A stretch of 64,000 bases of DNA from Tachypleus tridentatus (lineage: Eukaryota; Arthropoda; Merostomata; Xiphosura; Limulidae): NCBI RefSeq assembly GCF_004210375.1, contig NC_134835.1, positions 68,292,447 through 68,356,446 of the forward strand, read 5' to 3'. The position numbers and the translations under genes are program-made. This document shows, in pieces, positions 25,601-37,412 of the stretch (the stretch's first letter is position 1; every line of letters begins with the position of its first letter). The notes beneath the pieces were generated by a model, which searched no databases, was not told where the DNA came from, and saw only the letters and a program-made list of their open reading frames with translations.

Positions 25601-28600
25601 CGTGCCTGTCTTTTAGTGTGATTTATTTATCCGTCTGTTTGCCTAATTTTTCCATTTTTTCCTTAAAACATGGAAATAATCCACATGACAGTAAAGTTTT
25701 CCCAAAAGTTTGAACAGAAAAGGCAGAAACAAGTACATCCTGATTCGTGTGTCTGGTAGAATGCGAGTGAGCCTGTGAGAATCAGGATGAACCTTGGAGA
25801 ATATGCTATAAATTCTTCAATCAAATATGTATAATTATTTTATAAAAAAACAACAACTAATTTCTGACATATTAGTTCGCATAATCAAAGGAGCATTAAC
25901 ATCTACCCTTCCCACAGTTTTAGAATTTATAGAACAGACGGTAAATGGGGCATATATTTATCCTCTTTCGATCTTGTGGCCCAATAGACATATAACGTTT
26001 AACATGCAGAGGATTAACAAAATTATCAGAGAATCATTGTTCTTACCAAGATAATTTGGTAATTTGTTTTCCTTAATTCTTGACCATTATAACACCATTT
26101 GAAAGAACCACTTTTAATTTTCTGCCTAGAAGATTATAACAGAAGCATATTACATTACAACAGATTTTCAGACCAGATAATAACCTGTATCTCTACCACT
26201 CCTGACTCAATCTCTGTTATACATATTCGTTTTAACCATACTTAGCAGGAGGAACTATTTCATCTTTTGTTTTATTTAGCTATTTCAATCAAATCAAATG
26301 TCCAAAAGAATTCTGCTATCTCCTATAATTATATACAGTTTAATTTGACTAGCTGTACTATAAAACCTTAGAGAGAGCATGATTTTTGCGAGCAGAGATT
26401 TATCATGGATTACGTTCATTAGAGACTCGAAATGTCTAACAAGGAAGCTTTACTTAAAAGGGAGTTTCTGGATGTTATATTTTTAACGTAGGAAAAGTGA
26501 AACACATTATAAGTAAATGTGGTATTTTAAAATACCTTATTGTTTAAACATTTTATGACTATTTACTAACTTTCATCAGAAGCCTTTTAGTAAATACATC
26601 TTTTTTCACCTGTACTGAACATTTGCTTTCATGTTCCTTCACACAGACCCTAAGCAAGTTTTTGTATTTTAGTTGTTACGCTATTTTTACATAATAACTA
26701 TTTCCATCATGAAACAGTTTCCTCCACCAAATAATAATGCTGATATGTTGATGCCTTTCGGACTAGGCCTGGCATGGCCAAGCGCGTAAGGCGTGAGACT
26801 CGTAATCCGAGGGTCGCGGGTTTGCGCCCGCGTCGCGCTAAACATGCTCGCCCTCTTAGCCGTGGGGGCGTATGATGTGACGGTCAATCCCACTATTCGT
26901 TGGTAAAAGAGTAGCCCAAGAGTTGGCGGTGGGTGGTGATGACTAGCTGCCTTCCCTCTAGTCTTACACTGCTAAATTAGGGACGGCTAGCACAGATTGC
27001 CCTCGAGTAGCTTTGTGCGAAATTCCAAAATAAACAAACCTTTCGGACTTTCTATTCTTCATTGAAAAAGAGGTTTGTTGAGATAAGTTATCCCAAACTG
27101 TGAGGGAATTACTTTAAAATGGTTTCAATTTTCACCATCCAAATTATAAGTAATGATTTTTTGCATCCAATCCAAAACTCCATCTATAACGTGAAATTAT
27201 TTATCGGATTCAAAAAATGAAATTAACAGGATTAATGTTTGCTGATATGCTTACTTTAATTCCTTATATAAGCCGATCTAGGGTTAACTTAATACCAAAT
27301 GGATTCTCTCTTCCGTGTCCTTTATGATTGATAGGTGTTCTTTGCCGTGGATCTATCGTGCTCTAATCCATATAAACTGGACTACATTTCTATTTTCACC
27401 ACGTGTTATCCAGTAAAGTTGCATAAACTTTCGTCTAGATACTAAAGCACTTCACACTTATCCGCTACAAAGTTTCTACTTATATTCTACACTGATTTAT
27501 GTTTTCACTGTTAGGCTACATACAATCTTATTTGCAGCATATTGAAACCAACCAGTACTGCAGTCACAGTATAATTTATATAGATGTGTTAACATAATAA
27601 AAATCTCAGATTCACTCCCTGTATGACCAAATTCTCTTTTATGTCATTTCCATAAAATTCGTTTTAAGAATATTAAGAATACTTAGGAAGATACTTGAAG
27701 GATGTTGACAAAAGCCTTGAGATGAACAACGGACTAAAACGTTTTTCAGGTAAAGTCGTTTAGTAGGATGCATATTATCTTAGAATAAGTTGTTTAATAA
27801 CATTGTGCATGTTTTTCATGTCCTATTAGACCTCAGTTGTATTTTACCAGAAATTAATATCTGTAAGAGTTGAGTGGCACTCATTTCACTGTTGCCCGCT
27901 GTCACTTTAACGTTCTACAGCAGGTGTTTTCAGACTTTCTTATCCAAGTAATGAACGTTTTGTACGACCAATCACGGCATTGTCATCCTGAAAGTGTTTT
28001 ATAAATAGATCATTGGCCTGTATTCCCTGTTTTACAATTTAATTTGATTATCAATATAGTGATTTTATAAACACTAGTTTTTCGTTTATTGCTAGCACAA
28101 TTTTTAACACAGTTGCTTTATAAACATTTTTATAAAAAAATATATTTTTATATAAACTATACATTCATATTTATTATGAAGTCCTTTTATTTTTACCAGT
28201 TAATGGTTTTATTACTTTTCGTATCTTAAGCATTTGTATTTTGTTAATGCTTATAATTCGACATTTCGTTTTCGTTTCCTATTAAAATATTTTAGATTCG
28301 TTGTTGAATATATTTGTCTCAGTCTTTAGTGCATATAGGTTTTGTCACCATGCACCAGCCAGCCGTAAATCCTAATTACAACTTTCACAATTCTGTTTAT
28401 TCGAAACCTAAAGTACAAAATAAGCAGATACTGTAGCAAGATCCAAATTTAGTTGAATTTTATATTTACCAAACCGCATAAAGAAATTATCAAGACTGAA
28501 ATGCCTAACTAGCAAAAGTCCCAATAAAATATTGTATAAAAAGTTGTTTGAAGGTACAGCAACTGTAACACAAAACTTGATATCACTGACCGATAAATTT

Positions 28601-31600
28601 GTCATAAGAGGACACAAAGTTGCTATAAACAACGAACCATAAATCTTTTTCCAAAAGTAACGAAACTGAGAGCATAAACAGGAGTTTTACAAAATCTTAA
28701 AAAAGACAATACTAGCACTGAAAACTTAAGAATTAAACATTGGTAATATTTGACACTCCTAATAAACAGTTCTAAAGACCTCTGTCAGATATATTAGCTC
28801 TATATGGTATATGCATATTTGATTTAGTTTTACTGTATGTAACCCTGAATATTAAAGGTTTATTAAGTTAATTATGAACAAAATCAGCGGTGTCAAATTT
28901 ACTATTAGCGTGTTTTTTTGTTTCTTTTTTATATACTTAAGCTAATATACTTAGATATCAACTACGTTTTTCTGATATATCACGTACATATTACTGAACT
29001 CACTGATATGCTTCGTAAAACGTTGTAACTTTATCTCCGGGAATTTCTGGAGGTGACATTGAACGGTTGTTGACGTGGATTTTCTTGATATTTCTCTCGT
29101 GGTCTGTTTCAATCACTTTATCAATACTAGTATACCACCGCTGAAAAATTGGGAAAAAACAACAACTTATGTATCACAAATCACATTCAAGTTAAAAAAT
29201 GAAAAATTCCATAAATAATAATATAAAAGGAAGCTTTAATACTTAGACTAAACTTCGATCATGTACATCTGTAGGTTTAATATTATTCTGTACTCCGATG
29301 GAACAGCTGTGGAGTTGTAATCTTACAACACTAAGATCTGGGGTACGATTTCCACCCTATAAACACAGCTGATACCCCAATGTGTGTTTCTCTAAAAAAC
29401 ACATTATCTTATAATATTGACAAGTAAACTGATGAAATAAGAATTACATTTATCAACTAGGTAACAAAGTAATATATTACTTTACTAGAATCAGACTGTG
29501 CCAAATTCTAACAAAATATAAATTATAATTTCAAAATTTTATTTATTGTTCTATGTGCAAGCACTCTTTTTGACTTTAATACACCGTTACAATGAGCGTA
29601 CTACAATTTTTTTCACTGTAGTAAAGTTGAAACAAAGTAAATATTAATGACATCAAAAACTGTGAGTATGATATTCACATAACGTTAACATTTTAATGTG
29701 AATTATTATTATTTCATTAACAGAAAAAAGATAGCTCATTAATAGAACAGGCACTGTTAATTTACTAAAGAATAACATTAATTAATTAAACATTGTTCTC
29801 TTTATTAGGGTGATTACTAGGATTTGAAGGATTGAGCCCAAACCAAAACTATTATAACTTACTATGTCAGAGCCATATAAATTTCTTGATAATTCAAAAG
29901 GAAAAATTAATTATTTACCTCTAGAATAGTCAATTGTAGTTTCATGATGAACTTTATGTTCATAAGGAGAAAAATTAGGTGAAAAGACACCTTTCAGTAA
30001 AAGTAGTCACAAGTATGACCAGTAGCCAGCAAGATGTACTTTTTGTGTTATTATTATTCACGTGACCCCTTGTATAAATACAAAAGCAGCGGGACGCGAA
30101 TGATGAAAACATGATTTCAATATCCAAGTAAAAGAAGCACAGTTTGAGTTGAATGATTTTTTACAAACAAAAGGTTTATTTACGATGAATAGCTCAGAGT
30201 AACACATGCACGTACAGACACCCACTGGTCCATTTTACTCTGAGCAAATGACATATTTTTACCAAAGACTTGAATTACAGTGTATGTTACTGCCAATACT
30301 AATACTAATGATATTTTGCACCATTGTTTTAGATGTCTGCTGGAAATATGTAATTGATTTACAGTAAGCGAATGCCTCTTATTTTAACTGTCAGTTACCA
30401 AGAGTTAGATAGCAGCCATTTAACTTTATCACAGAAATCCGTTACATCAAATCTCATAGGTAAGACGGTCGCTATCCACAAAAAACATGCATGTTTTCAG
30501 TATCTCAAAATGTTTTGTCACTTTTTAAGTTCTAAGTTCCTTTTATCATAAAACAGGATTTTTGTAATGTTCATTTTAATGGGTTAAAAATAAATTGAAA
30601 ATCGAAGTGGCGATCTTCACTTAAGATTTCCCTATATGTAATGTGAAATGTTCTAGAATTACACCATGAGCTAAGGTTTTCATGACTTGCTTAACTAATA
30701 TTAAACGACTAATTCAATTATATACACTGCTAAGAATAAATCAAGCATGGAAAGCAAAGGGGGGACTTAAACATAAATGTAATAACAAGAATATTTTTAT
30801 TTAGCACATAAGTCTTATAATTAAGCAACTTCATTATTGTTTACAACCAAATGGCTGCTGAGGCAGAAAATGAATCAAAATACATTATCAACAAAACTGA
30901 CAGATAAACAGATAAAATAATTATGCCTGCTCTTCACTTTCAGGTCACATCGATATATTCTAGAGTGGTATTCAAAAATCGTAGATTAGATTTGTTTTGT
31001 TGATCATTGTTATTCATATTAAAGGGGTATTAATTCCCCTAATAACATACAGAAATATTCTATTAGGTGTGATCCATATTGCAAGGGAGAAACTATATCA
31101 AACTTAACTGTGCTAGTGTAACTTCTGTAAAATATCCAATATGTCGTACAACCTTAATTCTAAACGAGTATTAAAATAATTTTATGATTACTGATATCCG
31201 AAATACAGATCACCAGTTCAATACATTTTAAAATATATTCCTACATATTTTTGAATAAATGTATATTTTTTGTTATAAAAGATCAAGAATTGACATCATT
31301 TAAATATCATAACTGTAACTTGTAAAATGTCAACAAGAAAATGTTAAGCCTCGAAAAACATATTCCATGTTAAGCTCCTTCCACGTTCTTTTCATTATGA
31401 AAAACATGCTTACGTTCACAGCTGTATCAAAGAGAGTGAAAGTGATCGGAATGGTAGAGAGAATGTCAAAATGTTCTGGATGGTTCTTCTTCAGCCAATT
31501 GGCAGCGTAGTAACCGTCATTAAAAATAGACATTCCTCCTGCTTCGTGTGTTCCTCCTACTAGCGAGGATTGTATACAGTGAAGTATTTGAATCCCTGAA

Positions 31601-34600
31601 AGTGCGTGAGGTGTAAGTAACTCATTTGTATTAATAAGTAAATTTACAAACAAAACTTGTAAATTAAGAGACATATTACGTCTCTAGTTTGTCTTTTTTA
31701 CCATCTTTTTGAATATGAAATCTTGGAGATTTTAATTATCATATTTAAACTCTTAATTTAAGACACTAACTTGCAAACGACAGGAAAAACAACCACTGAT
31801 GAATAGCTTAGTTGTTCTAAATAAAATTATGATATTGCAAACACTGACCAGGTGTTGTTTCCTTGTACGGAAGGTCTGTATGTTGTTCCAGAGCTAATCC
31901 AGTGTAAGCAAGATGAAGACGTGGGTTAGTAGGTATAAATCTGACGTTGTAGGTTTTTCCATACATTGTGGATCTTATAAAACTAAAACGTTCTGTCGTT
32001 TGTATTATCCCTTCTTCCGTCGCAGGTGTTCCTAAAAAAATAAAAAAAGAGAGTTACGTCATTCTTTTAAACTTTACAGATGCGATTTAGTAACATTTAT
32101 TTTGGTGAACATTTTTAAGCATCGGTTGTAATCACCAACAATGTTTGTCTCACAAAGGCTGATTGGTCATTTGAATGTTTACAATATACTTAGTCAATTA
32201 TTGTGAATTAATAGCATATCTCCATGTCAAATGATTAATTTAAACATTGTAAATAACCAAGCTTAGAAGTTTTGAAAAAAATGTTCTTCAAACATATACA
32301 AATATATTGAATAAATTTCACCATCTTTTAAACATACATGGTTTAAGCATTATGATATTTGCAGTTTTAAATGTTTGTTTTATTTAAAAGTACGTATGCC
32401 ATCTTGACATACAAATACGGAGTGCTAGTTTTTCTTGTTTGTTTTCCACATACGAGGGCTGTTCAAAAAATACGCGGACTGTTTGAATTGCGCGGCTCCA
32501 GTTGGTTCCAGGGGAATCCGCTTGGTGTTGCTATGTTCACACAGATCAGCTGATTACGACGCCATTTCCCGATTGCAGATATCTTCATTTGTGTATTAGC
32601 TACGCGGTTTTAAGTGAAGTGCAATTTTTCGTTTGGCGGATTTCAGAATGAATGACCTGAATGAGCAACGACTTGCTGTGAAATTTTGTGTTAAACTTGG
32701 AAAATCTGCGACTGAAACTTTTGCTATGGTTAACACGGCTTACGGTGATGTTGCTATGAATCGTACGGCATGTTTCAAGTAGCATGAAAGTTTTAAGGAT
32801 GGTCGACAGTCCATTGAAGATGATGAGCGTCCTGGACGTCCTTCCACGTCAACTGACGACCCACACGTCGACAAACTCAACACACTGGTGCGAGCAAATC
32901 GACGTCTGACTGTCAGGGAGCTTGCTGAAGAGTGTGGGATATCAGTTGGATCTTGTTACGAGATTTTGACCGAAAAATTGAAGATGCACCGCGTTGCTGC
33001 GAAATTCGGCCCTCAGAACTCGTGAGTTTTTGGCCAAACACTCGATCACTGTTCTTCCCTCCCCCCCTACTCACCTGACCTTGCTCCTTGCGATTTTCTC
33101 TTGTTCCCAAAACTCAAAAGACCCTTGAAAGGAAGAAGATTTGAGACGATTCCCGAGATTAAGGCAAATGCGACGAAGGAGCTGGAGGACATTACAAAAG
33201 AAGCGTACCAGGACTGTTTCAACAAGTGGAAACACCGTTGGGATAAGTGTGTGCGTTGAGGAGGAGAGTACTTTGAAGGAATCCAAGACCTGTAACTTCT
33301 AAATAAAGTACATTTTGTTTTATGACGTCAGTCCGCGTATTTTTTGAACAGACCTCGTACATGTTAATGTTTTCTTAACCTAATGTGTACACGTTATTTG
33401 AACATACCTCTAACCAAAGCTATGCCGTATTTAATCATTCCTTCCAGAAAAGTCTTCAAACCTTCGCGAGTTTCCATAAAATCTTCAAATTGGATGGTAG
33501 GTGGTTTTCCAGTAGGAAATGTGTTAGCATTCCAATATTCTACTGGAGGATGAATGAAGCGTTTAATGTTGGTCGAATTGCGGAAACATGTGGAATAGTT
33601 ATATAACCTGCAAAATATATTTAACATCAGCTTATAATTCTGTGAGAAAAAGCAGCTATTGTATGTAACTTTTAAAAATAAACATGTTTTCGGAGCAAGA
33701 AGCTCAACTTTTATTAATATATTCGTTCGATTTATTTAATTGCAAACTAAGTTTGTTTGTTTGTACTTAAGCACAAAGCTACACAATGAGCTATCTGTAC
33801 TTTGCCCATCATGGGTTTTTTGAAATCCGACTTTTAGCGTTGTTAGTCCACAGACATACTGTTGTGCCACTAGGGGGCTACGATTTTTTTAATTATGTAT
33901 GAAATATTTTTAAAACCTTTCAGCTTTCACAACACCACTTAGCGATTACTTTGAATTTCCACTTAGAATCACAGACTTAAGATATCCATATCTATTTGGT
34001 TTTGTGACATAAGTAATAAATTCATAACGTTTAAAAATCACTAAAGATTGCATTTTAGCTAACAAGACATAACACTTAGAAGTCATAAAGAGCACTATAA
34101 GAGTTATTTATCTAATAGTAGCTAAATTAGTATTTATTATAATTCTTACTGAAGTGTTGAGTGTTTCTACAGCAAATCGTATTTGGTTTACCGTTTTAAT
34201 CTTTTATTTTAAGTTATAGTTAACAATACATTGTAATAATAATCGATTTGTAGTTTGTATATCTAGAATAAACATGCATATTTTTAGGTTTAAAATACAG
34301 TATTTTTTTCTCACCTAAATTTATGGTAGTAATGCAGATATTCCTTAGAAATAAATTATTTGCATTTATGTTGTACCTTGCAATATAAACCAAGACTTAA
34401 TAGATATTACGAAATGTGTACGAGATTTAGCCAACGACATTCTCATAATTAAAATGCATCAAAAACCTGGTGTTTATTAAATTTGCGAGTACAATAACTG
34501 AGTATACCAACCAGCCTGTAAAGTACGAAATTACTCATTGATTTCTTTAATTGTATGTTCGTACCATTTGGCATCATAAGCACTTTTGTGAGCTGCACTT

Positions 34601-35247
34601 TCATCAGAAGATATCCATTCTACCTCCACTTCTCCCGTTTTGTTTACCCTAACATTTTTTGCTTGGATTCTAAGATCCAAGTTCATAGTTTCAACAGTCT
34701 TCTGAAGCGTGTTAGGGTGAATGCATTCCGGACAACGACAGTTGTCTCGTAGCTGTGAAAGAAAAATTAATTTAAAATAAATCATGAGTTTATAAAGATG
34801 CACTGTAGTATCACTAGCATATTTGAATCTCAATATTCAGAAAAAATCCGAACATAGTAAAGTGACTTGACTTTTTCAAAACAAAAAGAGACAAACTCTA
34901 ATACAACTACGATTTATGGATAAAATTTGACTTATAGTTTAATATTTTTTTTAAAGTAAGACAATTAGAACTATCGTACATTTAATTACATATGTATTTT
35001 TACATTACACGCTCAAATGTAGAATATTTTTATATGTAATAAGTTGATATCAACATGTATGCAACACTTCACTATATTACGTAAAGTCCTTACGTTTTCA
35101 TTAAAAATATTTACCCATATATTTTTAAAACACCAAGACACATTGTCATTGAATTCCACATAGACGGCATCAGGCTGTTTCACTTTAGCTGCAGACACTA
35201 CCACCGGTTGATCTTGTATTTCCTTTGCTATGGTGGTTGCTGCCCAG
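19571..35247 (-). CDS. BBOX1-like: Gamma-butyrobetaine/trimethyllysine dioxygenase-like 2OG-Fe(II) oxygenase, 8 coding exons
   Basis: Members of this family hydroxylate gamma-butyrobetaine or trimethyllysine in carnitine synthesis, using Fe(II), 2-oxoglutarate and O2. Eight exons (listed separately) join in phase with GT-AG borders to give about 426 residues, plus 38 more if the upstream candidate exon is used; human family members are about 390-420. In the 464-residue numbering, the zinc-site motif LRDNCRCPEC is at 83-92, the iron ligands EQHTD at 270-274, and the distal histidine in RVLHGR at 421. An arginine near 433, just before YLKGGY, fits the 2-oxoglutarate-binding position. The CxCxxC spacing favours the BBOX1 branch over TMLHE. 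An aromatic cluster (MYGKTY, then AYTG) sits where the trimethylammonium cage lies. Substrate is inferred from family only. No stops or frameshifts were found. The protein start is uncertain because exon 2 begins inside a codon. Confidence 0.9.
20146..20430 (+). mobile_element. Old diverged SINE, probably SINE-A
   Basis: A tRNA-like head with a B-box-like GGTTCATGTCCC precedes repeated AGTAGCCCAAGTACTG-type motifs and AGACAGCCTTGTGAAGC. The CAAG-ACTG-GGTGG block appears twice, so there is an internal duplication or two fused copies. Confidence 0.45.
20763..20880 (+). mobile_element. SINE-B copy
   Basis: CCCCAGTGGCTAACGG, TACGACACTAAAAGTACAG, TTTCAATACCTGTTGTGGG and AGATATTTCATTGTGTACC follow the family order. 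Confidence 0.65.
21462..21575 (-). mobile_element. SINE-B copy with GT-rich tail
   Basis: Reverse orientation of the CTATAAGAAAACACACAC subfamily: GTGTGTGTGAGTGTG, TCTTATAGCAAAGCCACATC and GAAATCGAACCCCTGATTTTAGCG. Confidence 0.82.
23038..23169 (-). CDS. Dioxygenase exon 8 (distal iron histidine)
   Basis: The acceptor is ttacgaacag|GTTGTTC and the donor is GACAG|gtaagc. The 132 bases complete a Gln codon and encode 43 residues. The exon contains EGDYVALNNYRVLHGR, whose histidine is the third iron ligand, and ends two bases into the likely 2-oxoglutarate-binding arginine codon. Confidence 0.92.
23170..26750 (-). other. Intron between dioxygenase exons 7 and 8, unannotated part
   Basis: Part of a 5.8 kb intron. 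No recognisable repeat or nested gene is seen apart from the SINE-A at 26765. Confidence 0.6.
26765..27038 (+). mobile_element. SINE-A, full length, perfect 11-base target-site duplication
   Basis: It has the same head, body and A-rich tail as the other copies. CCTTTCGGACT is repeated exactly at 26754-26764 and 27039-27049, so this is one of the younger insertions. It lies in the intron between dioxygenase exons 7 and 8, antisense to the gene. Confidence 0.94.
29004..29140 (-). CDS. Dioxygenase exon 7
   Basis: The acceptor is aatttttcag|CGGTGG and the donor is CA|gtgagt. The exon has 137 bases: 45 codons plus two bases. It encodes RWYTSIDKVI...FYEAY, the family segment leading to the helix before the distal iron ligand. 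The apparent TGA at its end belongs to the donor. Confidence 0.88.
29297..29405 (+). mobile_element. Possible SINE-B copy in an intron
   Basis: CTTACAACACTAAGATCTGGGG and ACACAGCTGATACCCCAATGTG retain the family order weakly. It lies between dioxygenase exons 6 and 7. Confidence 0.45.
31414..31595 (-). CDS. Dioxygenase exon 6
   Basis: The acceptor is cactttcag|GGATTC and the donor is GTGAAC|gtaagc. The exon has 182 bases and 60 codons after the split glycine. It starts IQILHCIQSSLVGGTHEAGG, the conserved core strand that follows the HxD motif, and includes the DGYYAANWLKK helix. Confidence 0.92.
31849..32031 (-). CDS. Dioxygenase exon 5 (HxD iron ligands)
   Basis: The acceptor is tttttttag|GAACACC and the donor is CCTG|gtcagt. 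The 183 bases encode 60 whole codons plus parts of two glycine codons. The exon holds the facial-triad pair in ALEQHTDLPY and the upstream aromatic residues of the substrate cage (MYGKTYNV, AYTG). Confidence 0.92.
32453..33357 (+). mobile_element. Mariner-family transposon, internally deleted and non-autonomous
   Basis: The element is 905 bases, flanked by TA on both sides (32451-32452 and 33358-33359). It ends in 29-base terminal inverted repeats (32453-32481 and 33329-33357) that differ at one position. It carries both ends of a mariner transposase on the plus strand but lacks the middle. It lies in the intron between dioxygenase exons 4 and 5, antisense to the gene. The well-preserved repeats suggest fairly recent insertion, possibly moved in trans by an intact copy elsewhere. 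Confidence 0.93.
32648..33259 (+). pseudogene. Mariner transposase remnant, central catalytic region deleted
   Basis: The frame opens at ATG 32648 (MNDLNEQRL...) and covers the paired helix-turn-helix DNA-binding region, including DDERPGRPS and RRLTVRELAEECGIS. A TAG interrupts it at 32780-32782. After GPQNS (about 33020) the frame jumps to the segment beginning REFLAKHSI, and a one-base indel in the C-rich run at about 33057-33067 shifts it again. YSPDLAPCDFLLFPKLK, the motif holding the third catalytic aspartate, follows, then the C-terminus to TGA at 33257-33259. The region with the first two aspartates is missing, so no active enzyme can be made. Confidence 0.92.
33408..33607 (-). CDS. 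Dioxygenase exon 4
   Basis: The acceptor is atattttgcag|GTTATAT and the donor is AGAG|gtatgt. The 200 bases complete a split Glu codon, encode 66 residues and leave one base. The stretch EDFMETREGLKTFLEGMIKYGIALVRG corresponds to the conserved segment that enters the catalytic double-stranded beta-helix. The intron downstream of this exon (towards lower coordinates) carries the mariner element. Confidence 0.9.
33746..33883 (-). mobile_element. SINE-B copy in an intron
   Basis: TTTGTTTGTACTTAAGCACA, TACACAATGAGCTATCTG and GCCACTAGGGGGC are clear. It lies between dioxygenase exons 3 and 4, in the same sense as the gene. Confidence 0.82.
34535..34752 (-). CDS. Dioxygenase exon 3 (zinc-binding motif)
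   Basis: The acceptor is ttctttcacag|CTACGAGAC and the donor is GA|gtaatt. The exon has 218 bases: 72 codons plus two bases. It opens with LRDNCRCPECIHP, the zinc-site cysteine motif of the BBOX1 branch, and ends in the family's WYEHTIKEIN region. Read alone it appears to end in TAA, but that triplet is inside the intron donor. Confidence 0.9.
35115..35247 (-). CDS. Dioxygenase exon 2 (N-terminal domain)
   Basis: The acceptor is ...cttacag|C and the donor is TGG|gtaaat. The exon has 133 bases: one base completing a split codon, then 44 codons starting WAATTIAKEI and ending CFKNIW. The tail (VYVEFNDNVSW...IW) aligns with the family's small beta domain just before the LRDNC zinc motif. The frame closes upstream of the acceptor at a TAA with no ATG between, so a further 5' exon is required. 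Confidence 0.8.
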
Positions 35248-35249
35248 CT

Positions 35250-37189
35250 GTAAGCTAAAGTTAAATTAATATATTACACTGTAGCTAATTAATGTATAAA
35301 TGTAAACAATAAATTTATTGGATTAAGTAAGCTTCTTATCAAATTATAGAGAAGGATAGTACATTTAAGTTAGATTTACTGGAATATTCAACTCTGTATT
35401 GTATTGGTGAAAGATGACTGGGTATAATACCTGATCTACATTATAAAGTCGACAAGCAGTCAGGTGTATTTAAACACACTGATCTTGCTCCGTTTTCTTA
35501 TTGCTTTCAGTTGCTTTCAAAATCGTTTTTGTTTTTTTAAATCTGCAGTTTAAAAGTTGATTTGTTGATGAAACAGGTCATCTTTAAAGCATTTAGGATT
35601 ATATTTCCCATTTATCTTCCTTCAACTTTATATCTTTCGAAGCTGCTCCGTAACTAGTTTAAAAAAATCCCCCTTTTATTAGTAAGCGATTGGAAGACAT
35701 TTACGATTAACCATATTTTAAGAAAGTGTTTATCAATACAGTTTGTTTCCTTGTCTCAAAACTCTAAGCTTAAGCTCTTATAATGCCAAAATTAATGGTT
35801 TAATCCATGAAGGAAACAGTACTGATAGTCTACTGTCCAGCTGTATTTATCAAATGTTTTCCTAAAATAAAAGCATATTTTTTTTCACGTCATAGTGGCT
35901 TAGAGAATGGTTTCGAGTTTGTTTGTTTTCGTAGTACAAATATTTAGCTCAGAGCTCCATCATCTCTCGACCGATTTTAGATATAATTACAGTTTTGGAC
36001 TCACTAATTCTACCTGACGGAATCTCAATTTGAAAACTGACTGGCTGGTAAAGCAATAAAACCGAATCAAATATTCGCACTTCCTACGCTAAATATCACT
36101 GGCGCACATAAATGTAGCTAATAAAAAGATTATTAATTTACTCTAATTCTGCCTAAAATAGTTACAAGTACCGCTGCTATTGAAGATTCCTCTTGTTTCA
36201 TTATGAAGTACTATTAGTACATTTTAACAAAAATGTATCACATCATGTCCTGTATGCAACACCAAACATTTCAGTAACCATTGTAAATGTATCATGGACA
36301 CTCAACAACCTCAAGTTATTAACACTGAATTTTTTTATGCTCATGTTACTGCAAGATGGATTTTAAAATCATCCTTCTTGGAACGTAGAGACTTACACTT
36401 AAATAATCTAATTTTATATCATTATCGTACTCATCTTCATTTAGCGTTTCATATTTTCATAAACTGTTTGACGTCTGTATGCTATAAATAGATTTATTGT
36501 GAGCAATGGGCTTCCACGTATCTGAGCATTATGATATAAGTTATATGTGGAGTTTGCAAAAACCGCAAATTTTAAACTCCCATAATGTTTCCTTCGTATA
36601 TAAAAACGTTTTCTAACGACCAAATTAAAAACTTACTAAAGCCGTTTTACATCACTTAATAAATTCAGACTTATGTTTTACGTTCTGAAGTAAGACCCGA
36701 TCACGGAAATATGTAATTTTTATTGGAGTGATTATTCTGTATCGCATCATTTTCAGACATCTTTGATCCAATTTTCTGATTGGCCAGGGAGAGGCTGTGC
36801 TATAAACACAGATTAGAATTCCCCAACAGACTCGTTTTTGTATTGTAAGAGCTACTACATGTTGTGGCTTCTGATCTTTATTGTCTATAGCCTGCTTATC
36901 ACATGATTTTAGTTAAGCAGTCTAGCCACTGCAGTTTATTTCCATATTCTTCCGTTAAACACAGTTTAATTTGTTCATTATCTTCACACTGTTTCTTTTT
37001 AGTTTTATATGTTTATTTTCACTTAATACAACGCATCAGTTCAACTGTACAGCTGGTATTTTATTCTTCTAATATTTATTAGTAAGCCTTTACGATAAGC
37101 TTGGTCTCTTTCATTTCGAAAACAAATACGTAAACCTGGCCTTCCTTGTATGAGGTCTGAAGTAAAACCTATTTCCTCTAAAAGTGCGC
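35250..37189. other. Upstream of exon 2; probable intron 1, no feature
   Basis: AT-rich, with no splice-flanked frame that could supply the missing two bases and an ATG close to exon 2. Confidence 0.5.
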
Positions 37190-37412
37190 TGTTTGTTTTG
37201 AATTTCGCGTAAAGCTAGAGGAGGGCTTATCTGCACTTGTCGTTCCTAATTTAGCAGAGAAATACTTGAAGCAATGCAGCTAGTCATCAGTGCCAGTTCT
37301 TGGGATACTCTTTTTATCGACAAATAGTAAGATTGACCATTGCATAATAACACCTCCTCGGCTGAAAGGCTGAGTATGTTTGATGGAACGCAGTTTCGAA
37401 CCAGGGGCCTGA
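37190..37412 (-). mobile_element. SINE-A, head truncated
   Basis: GTTTGTTTTGAATTTCGCG starts the tail side. The body continues to GTTTCGAACCAGGGGCC, where the head breaks off. Confidence 0.87.
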
